Source: Oceanospirillum sp964342385
GTDB lineage: Bacteria > Pseudomonadota > Gammaproteobacteria > Pseudomonadales > Halomonadaceae
Direction: 5' to 3'
Assembly: GCA_964342385.1 (NCBI GenBank)
Contig: CAYFGP010000011.1
Span: forward strand, 1-64,000
Length of the DNA stretch: 64,000 bases
Shown here: piece after piece, positions 36,946 through 45,804 of the stretch
How the letters are laid out: each line of letters begins with the position of its first letter
How positions within the stretch are numbered: the first letter of the stretch is position 1
Translations under genes and position numbers: made by a program
Notes under the pieces: model-generated
Seen by the model: only the letters and a program-made list of their open reading frames with translations
What the model was told of the DNA's origin: nothing
Database searches by the model: none

Positions 36946-38718
36946 TTAGTCTCGCTTAAGTCGAACAGTAAAAATAGCGCCGCCGGAGTTTTGATTGGCC
37001 GCAGATAGCTCGCCATCAAAAGAGAGCATAATATTGCGCGCAATGGATAGACCCAAGCCTAAACCATGCTCCGACTTGGTGGTAAAAAACGGTTCAAAAA
37101 TGGTATCAATCTGCTGCAGATCCAACCCAGGTCCGGTGTCGCTGATTGTTAACACAACATCCTGATCAGAAGCCTGGGCCGCCAGGGTCAGGCATTTCTG
37201 TTCAACTGCGTCCATCGCATCGACAGCATTGGACAACAGATTAACTAACACCTGCTCAAACTTCAGTGCATCAACCATCACCTTGGCATCAACCAGATCC
37301 ATTTGCAGTTCAACATGACGCTTTTTGATCTCTGGTCCAACAATCACTAAAGCGTTATCGATACATTGCTGCAGAGCCACTGACTGTAGGCTCTGTTCCT
37401 GCTGCTCCAGACGACTAAATTGCTTCAGCTGTGCGACAATTTTATGTACCCGATGCACCAGAGATTCGAGGGTATGCAGATTCTCTTTCGCTTGATCATA
37501 CATGCCCTTATCAATCATACGACGGCTACTGACCAGATAAGTGCTCATGGCGCTTAACGGCTGATTAATCTCATGGTTAATACTGGCGGATAGTTGCCCG
37601 ATAGTCGCCAGCTTGGCCGCACGAATGAGCGCATCCTGAGCCTGTGCCAGCTCTTTAGAACGGGCTGCGACCTCTTTTTCCAGGCTATTTCGGGTGTAGA
37701 GTAACTGGTTATAACCCGCCTGGTGGCGATATAGATGCACCGTCAGCGCTAGTAAAGCCGAATAAGCCAGTGCAGCTAAAATCAGATAACTCAGTGGATA
37801 AGTCAGACCTGGCTTATCTGGTAGCAGCAATACCAAGGTTTGATCCATCAAAGGAATATTAGCCTGAGCATAGAAGTAATCTTGATGAGCCCTGTGCGGC
37901 AATGACATCCGCCAAATCTCACTGCCATACCAAGGAGACTGAAAACGTTGGTTTACTAAAAGATCCTGTTCAAGGTCCAGATAACGTCGGGACTGAGCAA
38001 TCTGCTGCCAGTTGTAACGTTCACTCTCTGCCCACTGTTTTAAGCGCCAGCTAGATTCGTTAGACATAAAGATCACGCGATCCAGACCGTATAGGACAAA
38101 GCTTGCGCCCTGATTGCCAGACAGCAGCTCGGTATCCTGCTCAAACAGACTCACCGCCACTTTTACTGTAATCACCCCCTGGATCTGCCCATCCAGTACT
38201 ACCGGTGCAGAAAAGAAAAAGCCCCGCTCTTGAGAGCGCTGCCCCAAGGCATAATATGCATTCTCCCGTCCCTGTACCGCTTGCTGAAAATAGGGTCGAA
38301 ACGAAAAGTTACTGCCAATAAAACTTTGCGGCTGTCGATAGTTACTGGCTGCCAACACGGTGCCTTTTGGATTCATCAGATAAACATCATCAGCCCCGGC
38401 ACTTTGGCTAATCTCTAACAATAGATGGTTTAAACCCTCTTGATCCGCTTTACTGGCTTCATCTTGATGATTACCGCCGACGCCTTGGCGAATTAGATAA
38501 TTGCTGGCCAATAGTCCTGGAATATTTTGAAAACGGGCTAATTTGCCATTGATATACTGACTGAGGTTATCCGCTTCCACCTGAGCCTGCTGTTGGCTGT
38601 TTTGATGAAAGTTCAGCGTTAACTGATAATGCAGCACAAACAACACTACGCTTAAGCCCATCAGATAAAGCAGTATAAAAGTCGAGACACGTTTCATTAG
38701 CCGGTATTCATTCCACAT
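36946..38718 (-). CDS. dctB: C4-dicarboxylate sensor histidine kinase, DctB type
   Basis: A 590-aa protein. N-terminal membrane segment (about 14-32), periplasmic double-Cache sensor (about 35-300), second membrane segment (about 308-330), coiled-coil linker, then a HisKA domain with phospho-acceptor His382 in SINHEINQPLSAM and HATPase motifs (NLLSNAVDAM, DTGPGLD, GLGLGLS). The HEINQPL form of the H box is typical of DctB/NtrB-like kinases. The start is uncertain between 38718 (MWNEYRLM) and 38697 (MKRVSTF); neither has a strong RBS. It senses external dicarboxylate and phosphorylates DctD. Confidence 0.9.
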   Translation of the reverse strand: MWNEYRLMKRVSTFILLYLMGLSVVLFVLHYQLTLNFHQNSQQQAQVEADNLSQYINGKLARFQNIPGLLASNYLIRQGVGGNHQDEASKADQEGLNHLLLEISQSAGADDVYLMNPKGTVLAASNYRQPQSFIGSNFSFRPYFQQAVQGRENAYYALGQRSQERGFFFSAPVVLDGQIQGVITVKVAVSLFEQDTELLSGNQGASFVLYGLDRVIFMSNESSWRLKQWAESERYNWQQIAQSRRYLDLEQDLLVNQRFQSPWYGSEIWRMSLPHRAHQDYFYAQANIPLMDQTLVLLLPDKPGLTYPLSYLILAALAYSALLALTVHLYRHQAGYNQLLYTRNSLEKEVAARSKELAQAQDALIRAAKLATIGQLSASINHEINQPLSAMSTYLVSSRRMIDKGMYDQAKENLHTLESLVHRVHKIVAQLKQFSRLEQQEQSLQSVALQQCIDNALVIVGPEIKKRHVELQMDLVDAKVMVDALKFEQVLVNLLSNAVDAMDAVEQKCLTLAAQASDQDVVLTISDTGPGLDLQQIDTIFEPFFTTKSEHGLGLGLSIARNIMLSFDGELSAANQNSGGAIFTVRLKRD

Positions 38719-38853
38719 TAGTCACTTTTACAGGGTAACTCTTACAAGGTAGCTTTTGCGGGTACGATGATAAATTAACCGACTTGAGCAAGCCCAGCCG
38801 CTTGTGTCAGGATTATCTCAACAATTCAATCAGTTAGGTATAAGGGTAGCAAA

Positions 38854-39279
38854 ATGGCTTACGACACGGATAATATTTTTGCCAAGATTCTACGCGGGGA
38901 AGCCCCTTGCATTAAGGTTTACGAAGATGAACACACTTTGGCCTTTATGGATATTATGCCCCAGATGGACGGCCATACCCTGGTGATTCCCAAGCAAGAA
39001 GCCGAGACGCTGTATGACCTGTCTGAAACCTCGGCTCTGGCCTGCATGAAAACAGTGCAATACGTGGGTAAGGCTGTAGCCAAAGCGATGGATTTTGAAG
39101 GCTCAACCATTTTCCAACATAACGGTAAAGCGGCAGGCCAGACAGTACCTCACTTCCACTTCCATATCTTGCCAGGACCAATTTTTGGTGCCAAAGCACT
39201 GAAAGGCCATGCGGTTGAATTTGCCGATACGGATGAGTTACAAGCCATTGCTGATAAGATTATTGCCTGCCTGGACTAA
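38854..39279 (+). CDS. HIT family nucleotide hydrolase
   Basis: A 141-aa protein of the HinT/HIT type. The histidine triad reads HFHFHILPG near residues 98-106, and the N-terminal DNIFAKILRGEAPCIKVYED segment is typical of the family. It hydrolyses nucleoside phosphoramidates or adenylates; the cellular substrate is not defined. It is divergent from dctB and ends in a strong stem-loop. AAGGGTAG upstream is a weak RBS. Confidence 0.93.
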   Translation: MAYDTDNIFAKILRGEAPCIKVYEDEHTLAFMDIMPQMDGHTLVIPKQEAETLYDLSETSALACMKTVQYVGKAVAKAMDFEGSTIFQHNGKAAGQTVPHFHFHILPGPIFGAKALKGHAVEFADTDELQAIADKIIACLD

Positions 39280-39307
39280 ATTTTAATAGTTACAAACTAG
39301 GCACGAT

Positions 39308-39339
39308 CAGGGGTTAGTTGTAGCAACAACTAACCCCTG
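39308..39339. terminator. Perfect hairpin between HIT and siderophore-binding genes
   Basis: Perfect 14-bp stem CAGGGGTTAGTTGT / ACAACTAACCCCTG with a 4-nt loop, between convergent genes. It lacks a T-tract, so termination is likely but not certain. Confidence 0.55.
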
Positions 39340-39448
39340 CCCAAAGACATCACCTCCAAACAACAGCTTACTGCACCCTCACACAGCAGTGTACAGGAGA
39401 ATAATCACAAGATTACATTCCACTGTGATCTCTCAAATCAGAGCTGGG

Positions 39449-40396
39449 TCATTTGCCGGTTAATTTAAGTAACGTTTGTAAGGTCTTCATCACTCCCTGA
39501 TAGCCTCCTGTTGCAAGATACCAGCTGGGAGAATCTAAATAGAAAACCTGCTGATTTTTCCATGCCGAACTGGATGTTATTGCTAAATCAAGCTCTAACA
39601 TTTCATGAATCTTTGAAGGTGCTCCCTTCACAGCATCACGATCCAAAATAACCAGCCAATCCGGCTGTGCAGCTAAGGCTTCAGTGAGTCTCTTTTGATG
39701 TAATTCTTTAGCTTCAGGTGAGCCAACTTTGGGTAAAATACCGGACGGAGTACGAGCAGCTTGCACAACACTCTCCATCCCTAACAACTCATATAGCATA
39801 CCAAAACGTTCACCTGGTGCATGGGGAATCAAGCTACCCTTAAAAGAAAATAGTACTAATCCTTTTTGCTGAGAAAAACGAACCTGATTACTTCTAACTG
39901 CCAACTCAAGTGCCTTAATCTTTTGTTCAGCCACAACTTGGCGATCAAAAATCAGGCCAAGCAACCGCAGATTCTTACTCAAACCTTCAACCAACGAATC
40001 GGAGCGAGAGTCCAGCTCAATTACTGGAGCCAGTTGACTCAGCGCTTCATAGGCACTTTTAGTCCTCTCACCTGTGAAGATAAGATCGGGCTTTAAAGTT
40101 TTAAGCACTGTGTAGTCAGGCTCAAAAAGATTACCAACGGAGAGATAGGATTGCATACCATAGTCAGAGAGGTGATCAGGCAACAATTCTTTGGGTAAAC
40201 CAGCCACTTTAACACCCAAAGTATCCAGATTATCTAAAACGCCTAGATCAAAAACAGCAAGTTGCTGAGGTCTTTCGTGTAATGTTAACACCTCCCTCTC
40301 AGTCGCTATGTCCAATGGATAAGCCATTGCAGGTGGAGCTAACAGCAATATCACTCCAGTTAACGCTATCACAACAGCTTCTAACCCCTTCCCCAT
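39449..40396 (-). CDS. Siderophore ABC transporter substrate-binding protein
   Basis: A 315-aa exported protein. Signal peptide MGKGLEAVVIALTGVILLLA with cleavage near PPAMA-YP (about 25). The mature part has the two-lobed Fe3+-siderophore-binding fold joined by a long helix (FatB/YclQ-like): RPQQLAVFDLGVLDNLDTLGV, YTVLKTLKPDLIFTGERT, and the C-terminal SPSWYLATGGYQG. There is no lipobox. No permease or ATPase gene is adjacent. I see no strong Fur box in the 220-bp spacer to the divergent tetR gene. Its partner transporter must be elsewhere. The specific siderophore is unknown. Confidence 0.85.
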   Translation of the reverse strand: MGKGLEAVVIALTGVILLLAPPAMAYPLDIATEREVLTLHERPQQLAVFDLGVLDNLDTLGVKVAGLPKELLPDHLSDYGMQSYLSVGNLFEPDYTVLKTLKPDLIFTGERTKSAYEALSQLAPVIELDSRSDSLVEGLSKNLRLLGLIFDRQVVAEQKIKALELAVRSNQVRFSQQKGLVLFSFKGSLIPHAPGERFGMLYELLGMESVVQAARTPSGILPKVGSPEAKELHQKRLTEALAAQPDWLVILDRDAVKGAPSKIHEMLELDLAITSSSAWKNQQVFYLDSPSWYLATGGYQGVMKTLQTLLKLTGK

Positions 40397-40560
40397 GACT
40401 TCTTCCTCAAAGATGACCCTCTGACATAGGACTAATCAATCCGTACCAGAAAAATGTAAACGATACATATTCTCACCTAATACAGAAAGATGATTTACAA
40501 ACCATACGCTTCTGACGAGCTTTTATGGAACACTGTTGTTTCATAAAGAATTTCGGCCTA

Positions 40561-40588
40561 AGATATGAAACAACAACGTTTCATATCT
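40561..40588. promoter_or_regulatory. Probable TetR operator
   Basis: Perfect inverted repeat AGATATGAAAC-N6-GTTTCATATCT, 28 bp upstream of the tetR-type start, with a third half-site TTGTTTCATAA at 40537-40547. It is placed to control tetR and possibly the divergent siderophore-binding gene. Confidence 0.65.
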
Positions 40589-40616
40589 TCTTGTAGAACT
40601 TCATTGGAGAGCCAGA

Positions 40617-41186
40617 ATGTCACCGCCACTTGATGCTCGCGCTAAACGATCGCAACAATCATTACTCAGAGCAGGATTAGAGTTACTGAATACCAATGGC
40701 GAAGCCTCTCTAAGTGATATCGCCAACCACGCCGGTGTGGGTAGAACCACTTTATATCGACAGTATGAGACCCGGGAAAAACTGATTTCTGCCATCGCCA
40801 TCTATTGCCTCGAAACTATAGAAGAGGCATCCGCACCGATTGAAAATCAAGCCAAGTCTGCGATGGAGGCTATACGACTACTGTTTGAACAACTGATGCC
40901 GCTCACTCAGGAACTTCAATTCCTGCTGAATCTTGAGCAACTGGTGGAAAACGACCCTGAGGTTACAGCGATCAATAAAAAGCAGAAACAAGAAATGATT
41001 GAGCTACTGGAATATGGCAAAACTCATGGGGAATTCAATTCATCCTTGCCAAATACTTGGCTACTGAATTTGATTGAAAGTCTTTTTTATATCGGCTGGT
41101 TACAACAGAAGAATGAGAGTGCATCAGCGCAGGAAGCCGCAAAGCTGGCCTTTATTTCTTTCAGCAACGGCGTTTCCTCTCATTGA
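40617..41186 (+). CDS. TetR/AcrR family regulator
   Basis: A 189-aa protein. The N-terminal helix-turn-helix is clear (SLSDIANHAGVGRTTLYRQYETREKLISAI cut at its middle; residues about 30-60). The C-terminal ligand domain is variable. RBS GGAGAG precedes the ATG. The palindrome at 40561 suggests self-repression. The gene is followed after 42 bp by the ABC membrane gene, which is its likely target. Confidence 0.9.
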   Translation: MSPPLDARAKRSQQSLLRAGLELLNTNGEASLSDIANHAGVGRTTLYRQYETREKLISAIAIYCLETIEEASAPIENQAKSAMEAIRLLFEQLMPLTQELQFLLNLEQLVENDPEVTAINKKQKQEMIELLEYGKTHGEFNSSLPNTWLLNLIESLFYIGWLQQKNESASAQEAAKLAFISFSNGVSSH

Positions 41187-41228
41187 TCCGCACTGAGATT
41201 TTGGCCCCTTAGCCATAAGGCATTTCCA

Positions 41229-42149
41229 ATGCGTGTATTACAAGCAAGATCAGATCGTTTCCAATGGCAAGAAGGTGGACTACTGAGAAAAATCGCCAGC
41301 CATTATCAGGCTAAAATAGCCATCACCTGGATATTGCTACTGGGTGAGTGTCTAGCCAATCTGATGTTTCCATTAGCAATTGGATTCAGTGTCGACTCTC
41401 TACTGGAAAATAGCAATACAGGTATCTGGACACTGGGAAGTTTATGCCTCGTTATGCTGCTATTGGCGGCAGGTCGACGTTTTTACGATACGCGGGTTTA
41501 CTCCTCGATGTATCACGATCTGGCAACCTCATTGGTAGAACGAAAGCGAAAAAACGGAGCATCAACAACCAAGTTGACCGCACAAGTTAATCTCCTGCGG
41601 GAAATTGTCGAATTCTTTGAAAACTCTCTGCCCGAGCTTATTGGTGCACTGGTAACTTTTATTGGCGTTATGATTGTGCTCAGCACCATAGATCATTGGG
41701 TTACTGCCGGCTGCCTGATAGGTTCGCTACTAGTTTTCGCTATCTATGCCTTCAGTGAGAAACGGATTTTTCATTACAATAAGCAGCAAAATGATGAGCT
41801 GGAAAAACAGGTGGATGTGCTGAAAGAAAACCGCCGTCGACAGGTTCATACTCATTTTGGCCGTATCGTAAAGTGGAATATCAAGTTGTCCGATCTGGAA
41901 ACGCTTAATTTCTCTGGTGTATGGATCGTGATGGCTCTGCTATTGGTTTTTTCTGTCGTCTTTATTGTCGGTAACGAATCCGTCAGTTATGGTCAGAAAA
42001 TAACCTCAATTATGTACGTTTTTGACTATATACAAGTAGTTATGAGCTTCCCTCTGTTCTATCAGGAAGCCATTCGTCTCAAAGAAATCACCGGGCGACT
42101 TTCTGAAACTGACGACCACAGTGTTTGTCAAAATAGTTCGCCATCATAG
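41229..42149 (+). CDS. ABC transporter six-transmembrane protein without ATPase
   Basis: A 306-aa protein with about six membrane segments, matching the ABC_membrane_6 type: WILLLGECLANLMFPLAIGF, LGSLCLVMLLLAAG, and helices near 135-175 and 230-275. It ends after the membrane domain; no Walker A, signature or Walker B motif is present here or in the next genes. The family is often found without an ATPase domain, so this need not be a truncation. Downstream of tetR by 42 bp, so probably one operon. Substrate unknown. Confidence 0.8.
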   Translation: MRVLQARSDRFQWQEGGLLRKIASHYQAKIAITWILLLGECLANLMFPLAIGFSVDSLLENSNTGIWTLGSLCLVMLLLAAGRRFYDTRVYSSMYHDLATSLVERKRKNGASTTKLTAQVNLLREIVEFFENSLPELIGALVTFIGVMIVLSTIDHWVTAGCLIGSLLVFAIYAFSEKRIFHYNKQQNDELEKQVDVLKENRRRQVHTHFGRIVKWNIKLSDLETLNFSGVWIVMALLLVFSVVFIVGNESVSYGQKITSIMYVFDYIQVVMSFPLFYQEAIRLKEITGRLSETDDHSVCQNSSPS

Positions 42150-42235
42150 AACAAAAATAAGCCAGCTTGAGATAGATGCGGTCTGATCACTGTCAGATAA
42201 GGAATATAACTCATAATCGTTCTACAACAACGGGA

Positions 42236-42451
42236 TTACTTCCAACCCTGAAGCCACTTTTCATTATTCTTGAGCTCGCTCCAATCAATCGGGTACTCAT
42301 TTTTCGAGATAACCGCTTCTATTGTGCACGAGAGTACAGTGCCATCTTCTTCAAACTCGATTTCAGATACCAGGAAGTGCTTCTCTCGATTTAGCGGTTT
42401 TACAGCAGTCCATTTGCTGTTGTGTAGCTTGGCTGGATTAATTCTGTTCAT
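42236..42451 (-). CDS. TIGR02450 family Trp-rich protein
   Basis: A 71-aa protein. INPAKLHNSKWTAVKPLNRE, KHFLVSEIEF and the tryptophan-rich end (IDWSELKNNEKWLQGWK) match this small family, which is common in marine gammaproteobacteria. The function is unknown. It stands alone and converges on the ABC membrane gene. Confidence 0.88.
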   Translation of the reverse strand: MNRINPAKLHNSKWTAVKPLNREKHFLVSEIEFEEDGTVLSCTIEAVISKNEYPIDWSELKNNEKWLQGWK

Positions 42452-42572
42452 AACACCCTCTCAGCAGCGGAGTTTGTAAAAGTATGCTTAAAGATCGCTG
42501 TTCTCTTTACGAGGGTTATTGCTGTTAAGTTCAAGTATTCTCAGCATTTTTACAATCACCAACACCATACAG

Positions 42573-42614
42573 AAAAGCCCTTTTACCACAGCAGCATTGC
42601 TGAGATAAAAGGGC
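42573..42614 (-). terminator. Terminator of agmatine-deiminase-like gene
   Basis: Stem GCCCTTTTA / TAAAAGGGC with an inner CAGC-ATT-GCTG hairpin. Read on the minus strand the stem is followed by TTTTCTG. It lies about 70 bp after the stop. Confidence 0.75.
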
Positions 42615-42685
42615 CTGGGTTGCTAAGACTCACCGACTCATGGCAATAACGTATCAATTTTTTGGGCACTGCCCCCACTAACTTA

Positions 42686-44053
42686 CTACATCAAAGGCTG
42701 ATCATTAGTCACACAGTGAATACCACCACCTGCTTCAGAGATACTAGCAATATCAATCAAGTGGACATCTCGGTTCGGGAAGAAGGATTCAAGCAGTTCT
42801 TGAAGCTCTTCATTGTAGTACTCATCTTCATCGGCTGCGGCAACAACAAAGCCATTACCAACCAACCAATTAACATCACCATCGTAACGCAGCACCGTTA
42901 ATCCCGCGGCTTGAGCATCAGCTACCAGACGATCATCGGTATTACTGTCGTTAAGTACCGTCACAACCAGAGTATCTTGGTTGATAAACCTTGCCGTACC
43001 ATCAATATGACCAGTCGTACCCTCACCTGGATAATGGCCATAAGACCAGATGATTGTGTGTACACCCAGTTTTTCTTTTAAAAGCTCTTCATGTTCTTCT
43101 TTACTCATACCTGGGTTGCGATCATCCTGGCAATCCCAACCGATCACCAAAATACCGTTACCGTTCACTTCAACATTACCTTTCTCCAGTACGTAACCAG
43201 AAAAATCTTCAACTTCCATATTCAGCTGTTCAGCGACATATTCAGGCACCTGATCATCATTGGCATAACCTACATCAGAACCAAAATTGCCCCCCCAGGC
43301 ATCAAAGCGCCAGTCTTGAATCCAGGTCATTTCACCGTCTGTGACGTAGATAGGGCCGTTATCACGCATCCAGGCATTATCAATGGCAACCACATGCCAG
43401 TGAAGATTTTCATCCGTGACGCCAAGTCGGCCCATTAACGCCTGAGCTTGGCTTTTTTCTGTCTCACTACGCACCAGCATATGTACCGGCTGGTACTCTT
43501 GTATAACAGAAATGATTCTGGCAAATGCAGGACGCATTGACGCTTCCCACTGATCCGGGTATTGCATCCAAACAGCTGACTGCAGCTCCCATTCAGCAGG
43601 CACACGAATATTACTGACTGGCGTTACAGCAGTTTCCGACAACTCATCTGTAATAGTAGAAGTATCGGTTTCAGAAGAATCCGTATCTGGTAAGGACTCA
43701 GTATCCGTTGAAGATTCTGCACTTGTTGAAGCGGTGCTATCTGTTATTGGCGCTGTAGGAGTTGAGGATTCTGTACTGGTTGTACTATCGGTGTCTGTTA
43801 TAGACACAGCTACAGTTGAAGATTCTGTGCTTGTCGAGCTAGCGCTGTCTGTTACCGGCACCGCTGAAGACTCTGTACTTGTCGAGCTAGCAGAATCTGT
43901 TACAGCAACAGTTTCTGTTGTTGATTCCGTACTTGCTGAAGGCTCCGCAGCAGTAGGTGACTCTGCTGTCGATTTGTCTGAAGAACAGGCAGCTAAGCCA
44001 ACGGAAGCACACAAAATTGCGATATTAAGTCGCTTGCGAGAAGAACTAAACAT
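42686..44053 (-). CDS. Exported lipoprotein, agmatine deiminase family
   Basis: A 455-aa protein. Signal peptide with lipobox LAAC (lipid-bearing Cys at about 23), then a Ser/Thr/Glu/Asp-rich linker (about 25-145) made of repeats such as TDSASSTSTESS, then a catalytic domain of the PAD_porph/agmatine deiminase family (about 150-455). Catalytic elements: AWMRDNGPIYV, GHIDGTARF and nucleophile Cys447 in EAGGGIHCVT. Known members convert agmatine to N-carbamoylputrescine in the cytoplasm, or act on peptidyl-arginine when secreted. The lipid anchor plus flexible linker puts this one outside the inner membrane, so the substrate could be external agmatine or protein arginine. The repeats are encoded by near-identical DNA. 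Confidence 0.85.
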   Translation of the reverse strand: MFSSSRKRLNIAILCASVGLAACSSDKSTAESPTAAEPSASTESTTETVAVTDSASSTSTESSAVPVTDSASSTSTESSTVAVSITDTDSTTSTESSTPTAPITDSTASTSAESSTDTESLPDTDSSETDTSTITDELSETAVTPVSNIRVPAEWELQSAVWMQYPDQWEASMRPAFARIISVIQEYQPVHMLVRSETEKSQAQALMGRLGVTDENLHWHVVAIDNAWMRDNGPIYVTDGEMTWIQDWRFDAWGGNFGSDVGYANDDQVPEYVAEQLNMEVEDFSGYVLEKGNVEVNGNGILVIGWDCQDDRNPGMSKEEHEELLKEKLGVHTIIWSYGHYPGEGTTGHIDGTARFINQDTLVVTVLNDSNTDDRLVADAQAAGLTVLRYDGDVNWLVGNGFVVAAADEDEYYNEELQELLESFFPNRDVHLIDIASISEAGGGIHCVTNDQPLM

Positions 44054-44297
44054 AAGCCTTTCCTTTCTTTAACACCAAGTTGATAGGCCTAGTGTAAAAA
44101 AGGTTAGGTAACAGGAAAGTAACAAACTAAGTGCTCCTATCGCTCAACTGTAAAGCATCAGCCAGCCACTTCATCTATAAACAACTGATCTTAAAAGAAA
44201 TATCAACTCTAAAGCCCTTGTCCTACTCTTCTACACTTAAAAACTGAGTTCGTATCCACGCTCAACTTTAGTCGCACGTAAAAAATTTAAATTTCCC

Positions 44298-44326
44298 TTT
44301 ACGTTAACGTCAACTTGAATTAAATT
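44298..44326 (+). promoter_or_regulatory. LiuR-like operator and promoter of liu operon
   Basis: Palindrome TTTACGTTAACGTCAA (44298-44313) closely resembling sites of the MerR-family regulator LiuR. Its TTTACG can act as a -35, with TAAATT (44321-44326) as a -10 after 17 bp; the operator lying in the spacer is typical of MerR-type control. It lies about 75 bp before the RBS of liuA. The identical arrangement occurs at 55966. The rest of the 349-bp spacer holds only the divergent start of the lipoprotein gene. Confidence 0.7.
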
Positions 44327-44402
44327 TACCTACAACTTGATACGCTGCTCACTTAATGCAAAGCAGTGAAGCAAACAATAATGAGCAATTGTGAGGCCTA
44401 CC

Positions 44403-45572
44403 ATGAAGTCCATTTACAAAGAGTTCAATTTTGACCTCGGCGAAACTTATGACATGCTGCGCGAGCAGGTGAATCGTTTTGCTGCCGAAGAGATCGCTCC
44501 ACGTGCTGAGCAGATTGATGCAGACAATGAGTTTCCTAATGAGCTGTGGCGCAAATTTGGTGATATGGGCCTGTTAGGTATCACGGTTCCTGAAGAGTTT
44601 GGCGGTTCCGACATGGGTTATCTGGCCCACGTAATCGCGATGGAAGAGATCTCCCGTGCTTCTGCTTCAGTAGGTCTGTCTTACGGTGCACACTCCAACC
44701 TGTGTGTTAACCAGATCAAACTGAACGGTAACCAGGCGCAGAAAGAGAAGTATCTGCCTAAGCTGGTTTCCGGTGAGCATATTGGTGCACTGGCGATGTC
44801 TGAGCCAGGTGCCGGTTCTGACGTAGTAAGCATGAAGCTGCGTGCTGACAAAAAAGGTGACCGTTACATTCTGAACGGTAACAAGATGTGGATCACCAAT
44901 GGTCCAGATGCAAATACCTATGTGATCTACGCAAAAACTGATACTTCTGCGGGCTCTAAAGGTATTACCGCCTTTATCGTTGAGCGTGATTTCCCAGGCT
45001 TTAGCCGTCACCAGAAGCTGGACAAGCTGGGTATGCGCGGTTCTAACACCTGTGAGCTGGTATTCGAAGATTGTGAAGTACCGGAAGAGAACGTACTGGG
45101 CGAAGTCGGTAAAGGTGTTCGCGTTCTGATGAGCGGTCTGGACTACGAGCGTACCGTACTGACCGGTGGCCCGACCGGTATTATGCAGGCAGCGATGGAT
45201 ATCGTGATTCCTTATATGCACGACCGTCAGCAATTTGGTCAGTCTATCGGTGAGTTCCAGCTGGTTCAGGGTAAAGTGGCGGATATGTACACCACTATGA
45301 ACGCTTGTAAGTCTTACCTGTACGCGGTGGCTAAAGCTTGTGACCGTGGTGAGACCAGCCGTAAAGATGCTGCAGGTGTGATTCTGTACTGTGCAGAGAA
45401 AGCAACTCAGGTGGCTCTGGATTCTATCCAGCTGCTGGGTGGTAACGGTTACATCAACGAATTCCCAACGGGTCGTCTGCTGCGTGACGCCAAGCTGTAT
45501 GAGATTGGCGCAGGTACTTCCGAAGTACGTCGTATGCTGATTGGCCGCGAGATCTTCGCTGAGTCCAAATAA
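44403..45572 (+). CDS. liuA: Isovaleryl-CoA dehydrogenase
   Basis: A 389-aa acyl-CoA dehydrogenase that oxidises isovaleryl-CoA to 3-methylcrotonyl-CoA, feeding electrons to ETF. Visible: FAD-binding AMSEPGAGSD and MWITNGPDAN, the isovaleryl-type glutamate in LDYERTVLTGGPTGIMQ (catalytic Glu in this helix), and the C-terminal EIGAGTSEVRRMLIGR. The position of that Glu and the neighbours liuB-E separate it from other acyl-CoA dehydrogenases. The ATG at 44403 follows GAGG and is preferred over the GTG at 44391. It is first in liuABCDE, behind the LiuR-like promoter. Confidence 0.95.
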   Translation: MKSIYKEFNFDLGETYDMLREQVNRFAAEEIAPRAEQIDADNEFPNELWRKFGDMGLLGITVPEEFGGSDMGYLAHVIAMEEISRASASVGLSYGAHSNLCVNQIKLNGNQAQKEKYLPKLVSGEHIGALAMSEPGAGSDVVSMKLRADKKGDRYILNGNKMWITNGPDANTYVIYAKTDTSAGSKGITAFIVERDFPGFSRHQKLDKLGMRGSNTCELVFEDCEVPEENVLGEVGKGVRVLMSGLDYERTVLTGGPTGIMQAAMDIVIPYMHDRQQFGQSIGEFQLVQGKVADMYTTMNACKSYLYAVAKACDRGETSRKDAAGVILYCAEKATQVALDSIQLLGGNGYINEFPTGRLLRDAKLYEIGAGTSEVRRMLIGREIFAESK

Positions 45573-45580
45573 GAAATTCC

Positions 45581-45610
45581 AAGGGAGTCTGCAACAGGCT
45601 CCCTTTTGTT
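45581..45610 (+). terminator. Terminator-like hairpin after liuA
   Basis: Stem AAGGGAG / CTCCCTT with an 11-nt loop, followed by TTGTT. It lies between liuA and liuB, so it may lower downstream expression relative to liuA. Confidence 0.65.
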
Positions 45611-45655
45611 AGGTGCCCTCACCTTTTGTCAGGGGTCCCCACCTACGTCAAATTC

Positions 45656-45783
45656 CGGTTAACCCTGGCACAGGGTTAAGCCGACCCAGGTCTGACGAGG
45701 CAGACTGAGAATTCCCCCTGCACGACCTTTTTTCGGTCTGCCTCGTCAACTTATATAAGCCCGCTCGCAAGCACGAGTCGGCT
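45656..45783 (+). promoter_or_regulatory. Structured leader of liuB
   Basis: Three strong hairpins in 130 bp: TTAACCCTG-GCA-CAGGGTTAA (45659-45679), a perfect 12-bp stem GACGAGGCAGAC / GTCTGCCTCGTC (45694-45747) with a 30-nt loop, and TAAGCC...GGCTTA (about 45755-45784). The RBS AAGGAG follows at 45793. Could be an mRNA-stability or attenuation region, or a small inserted element. Confidence 0.5.
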
Positions 45784-45804
45784 TACTTACCCAAGGAGCA
45801 CAAG

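Noticed and set aside
40397..40520. Fur box before the siderophore-binding protein gene
   Set aside because: The AT-rich stretch around 40455-40475 has only partial agreement with the GATAAT-type hexamers.
41229..42149. ABC membrane gene as a truncated exporter
   Set aside because: The family commonly exists as a stand-alone membrane domain and no remnant of an ATPase domain follows the stop.
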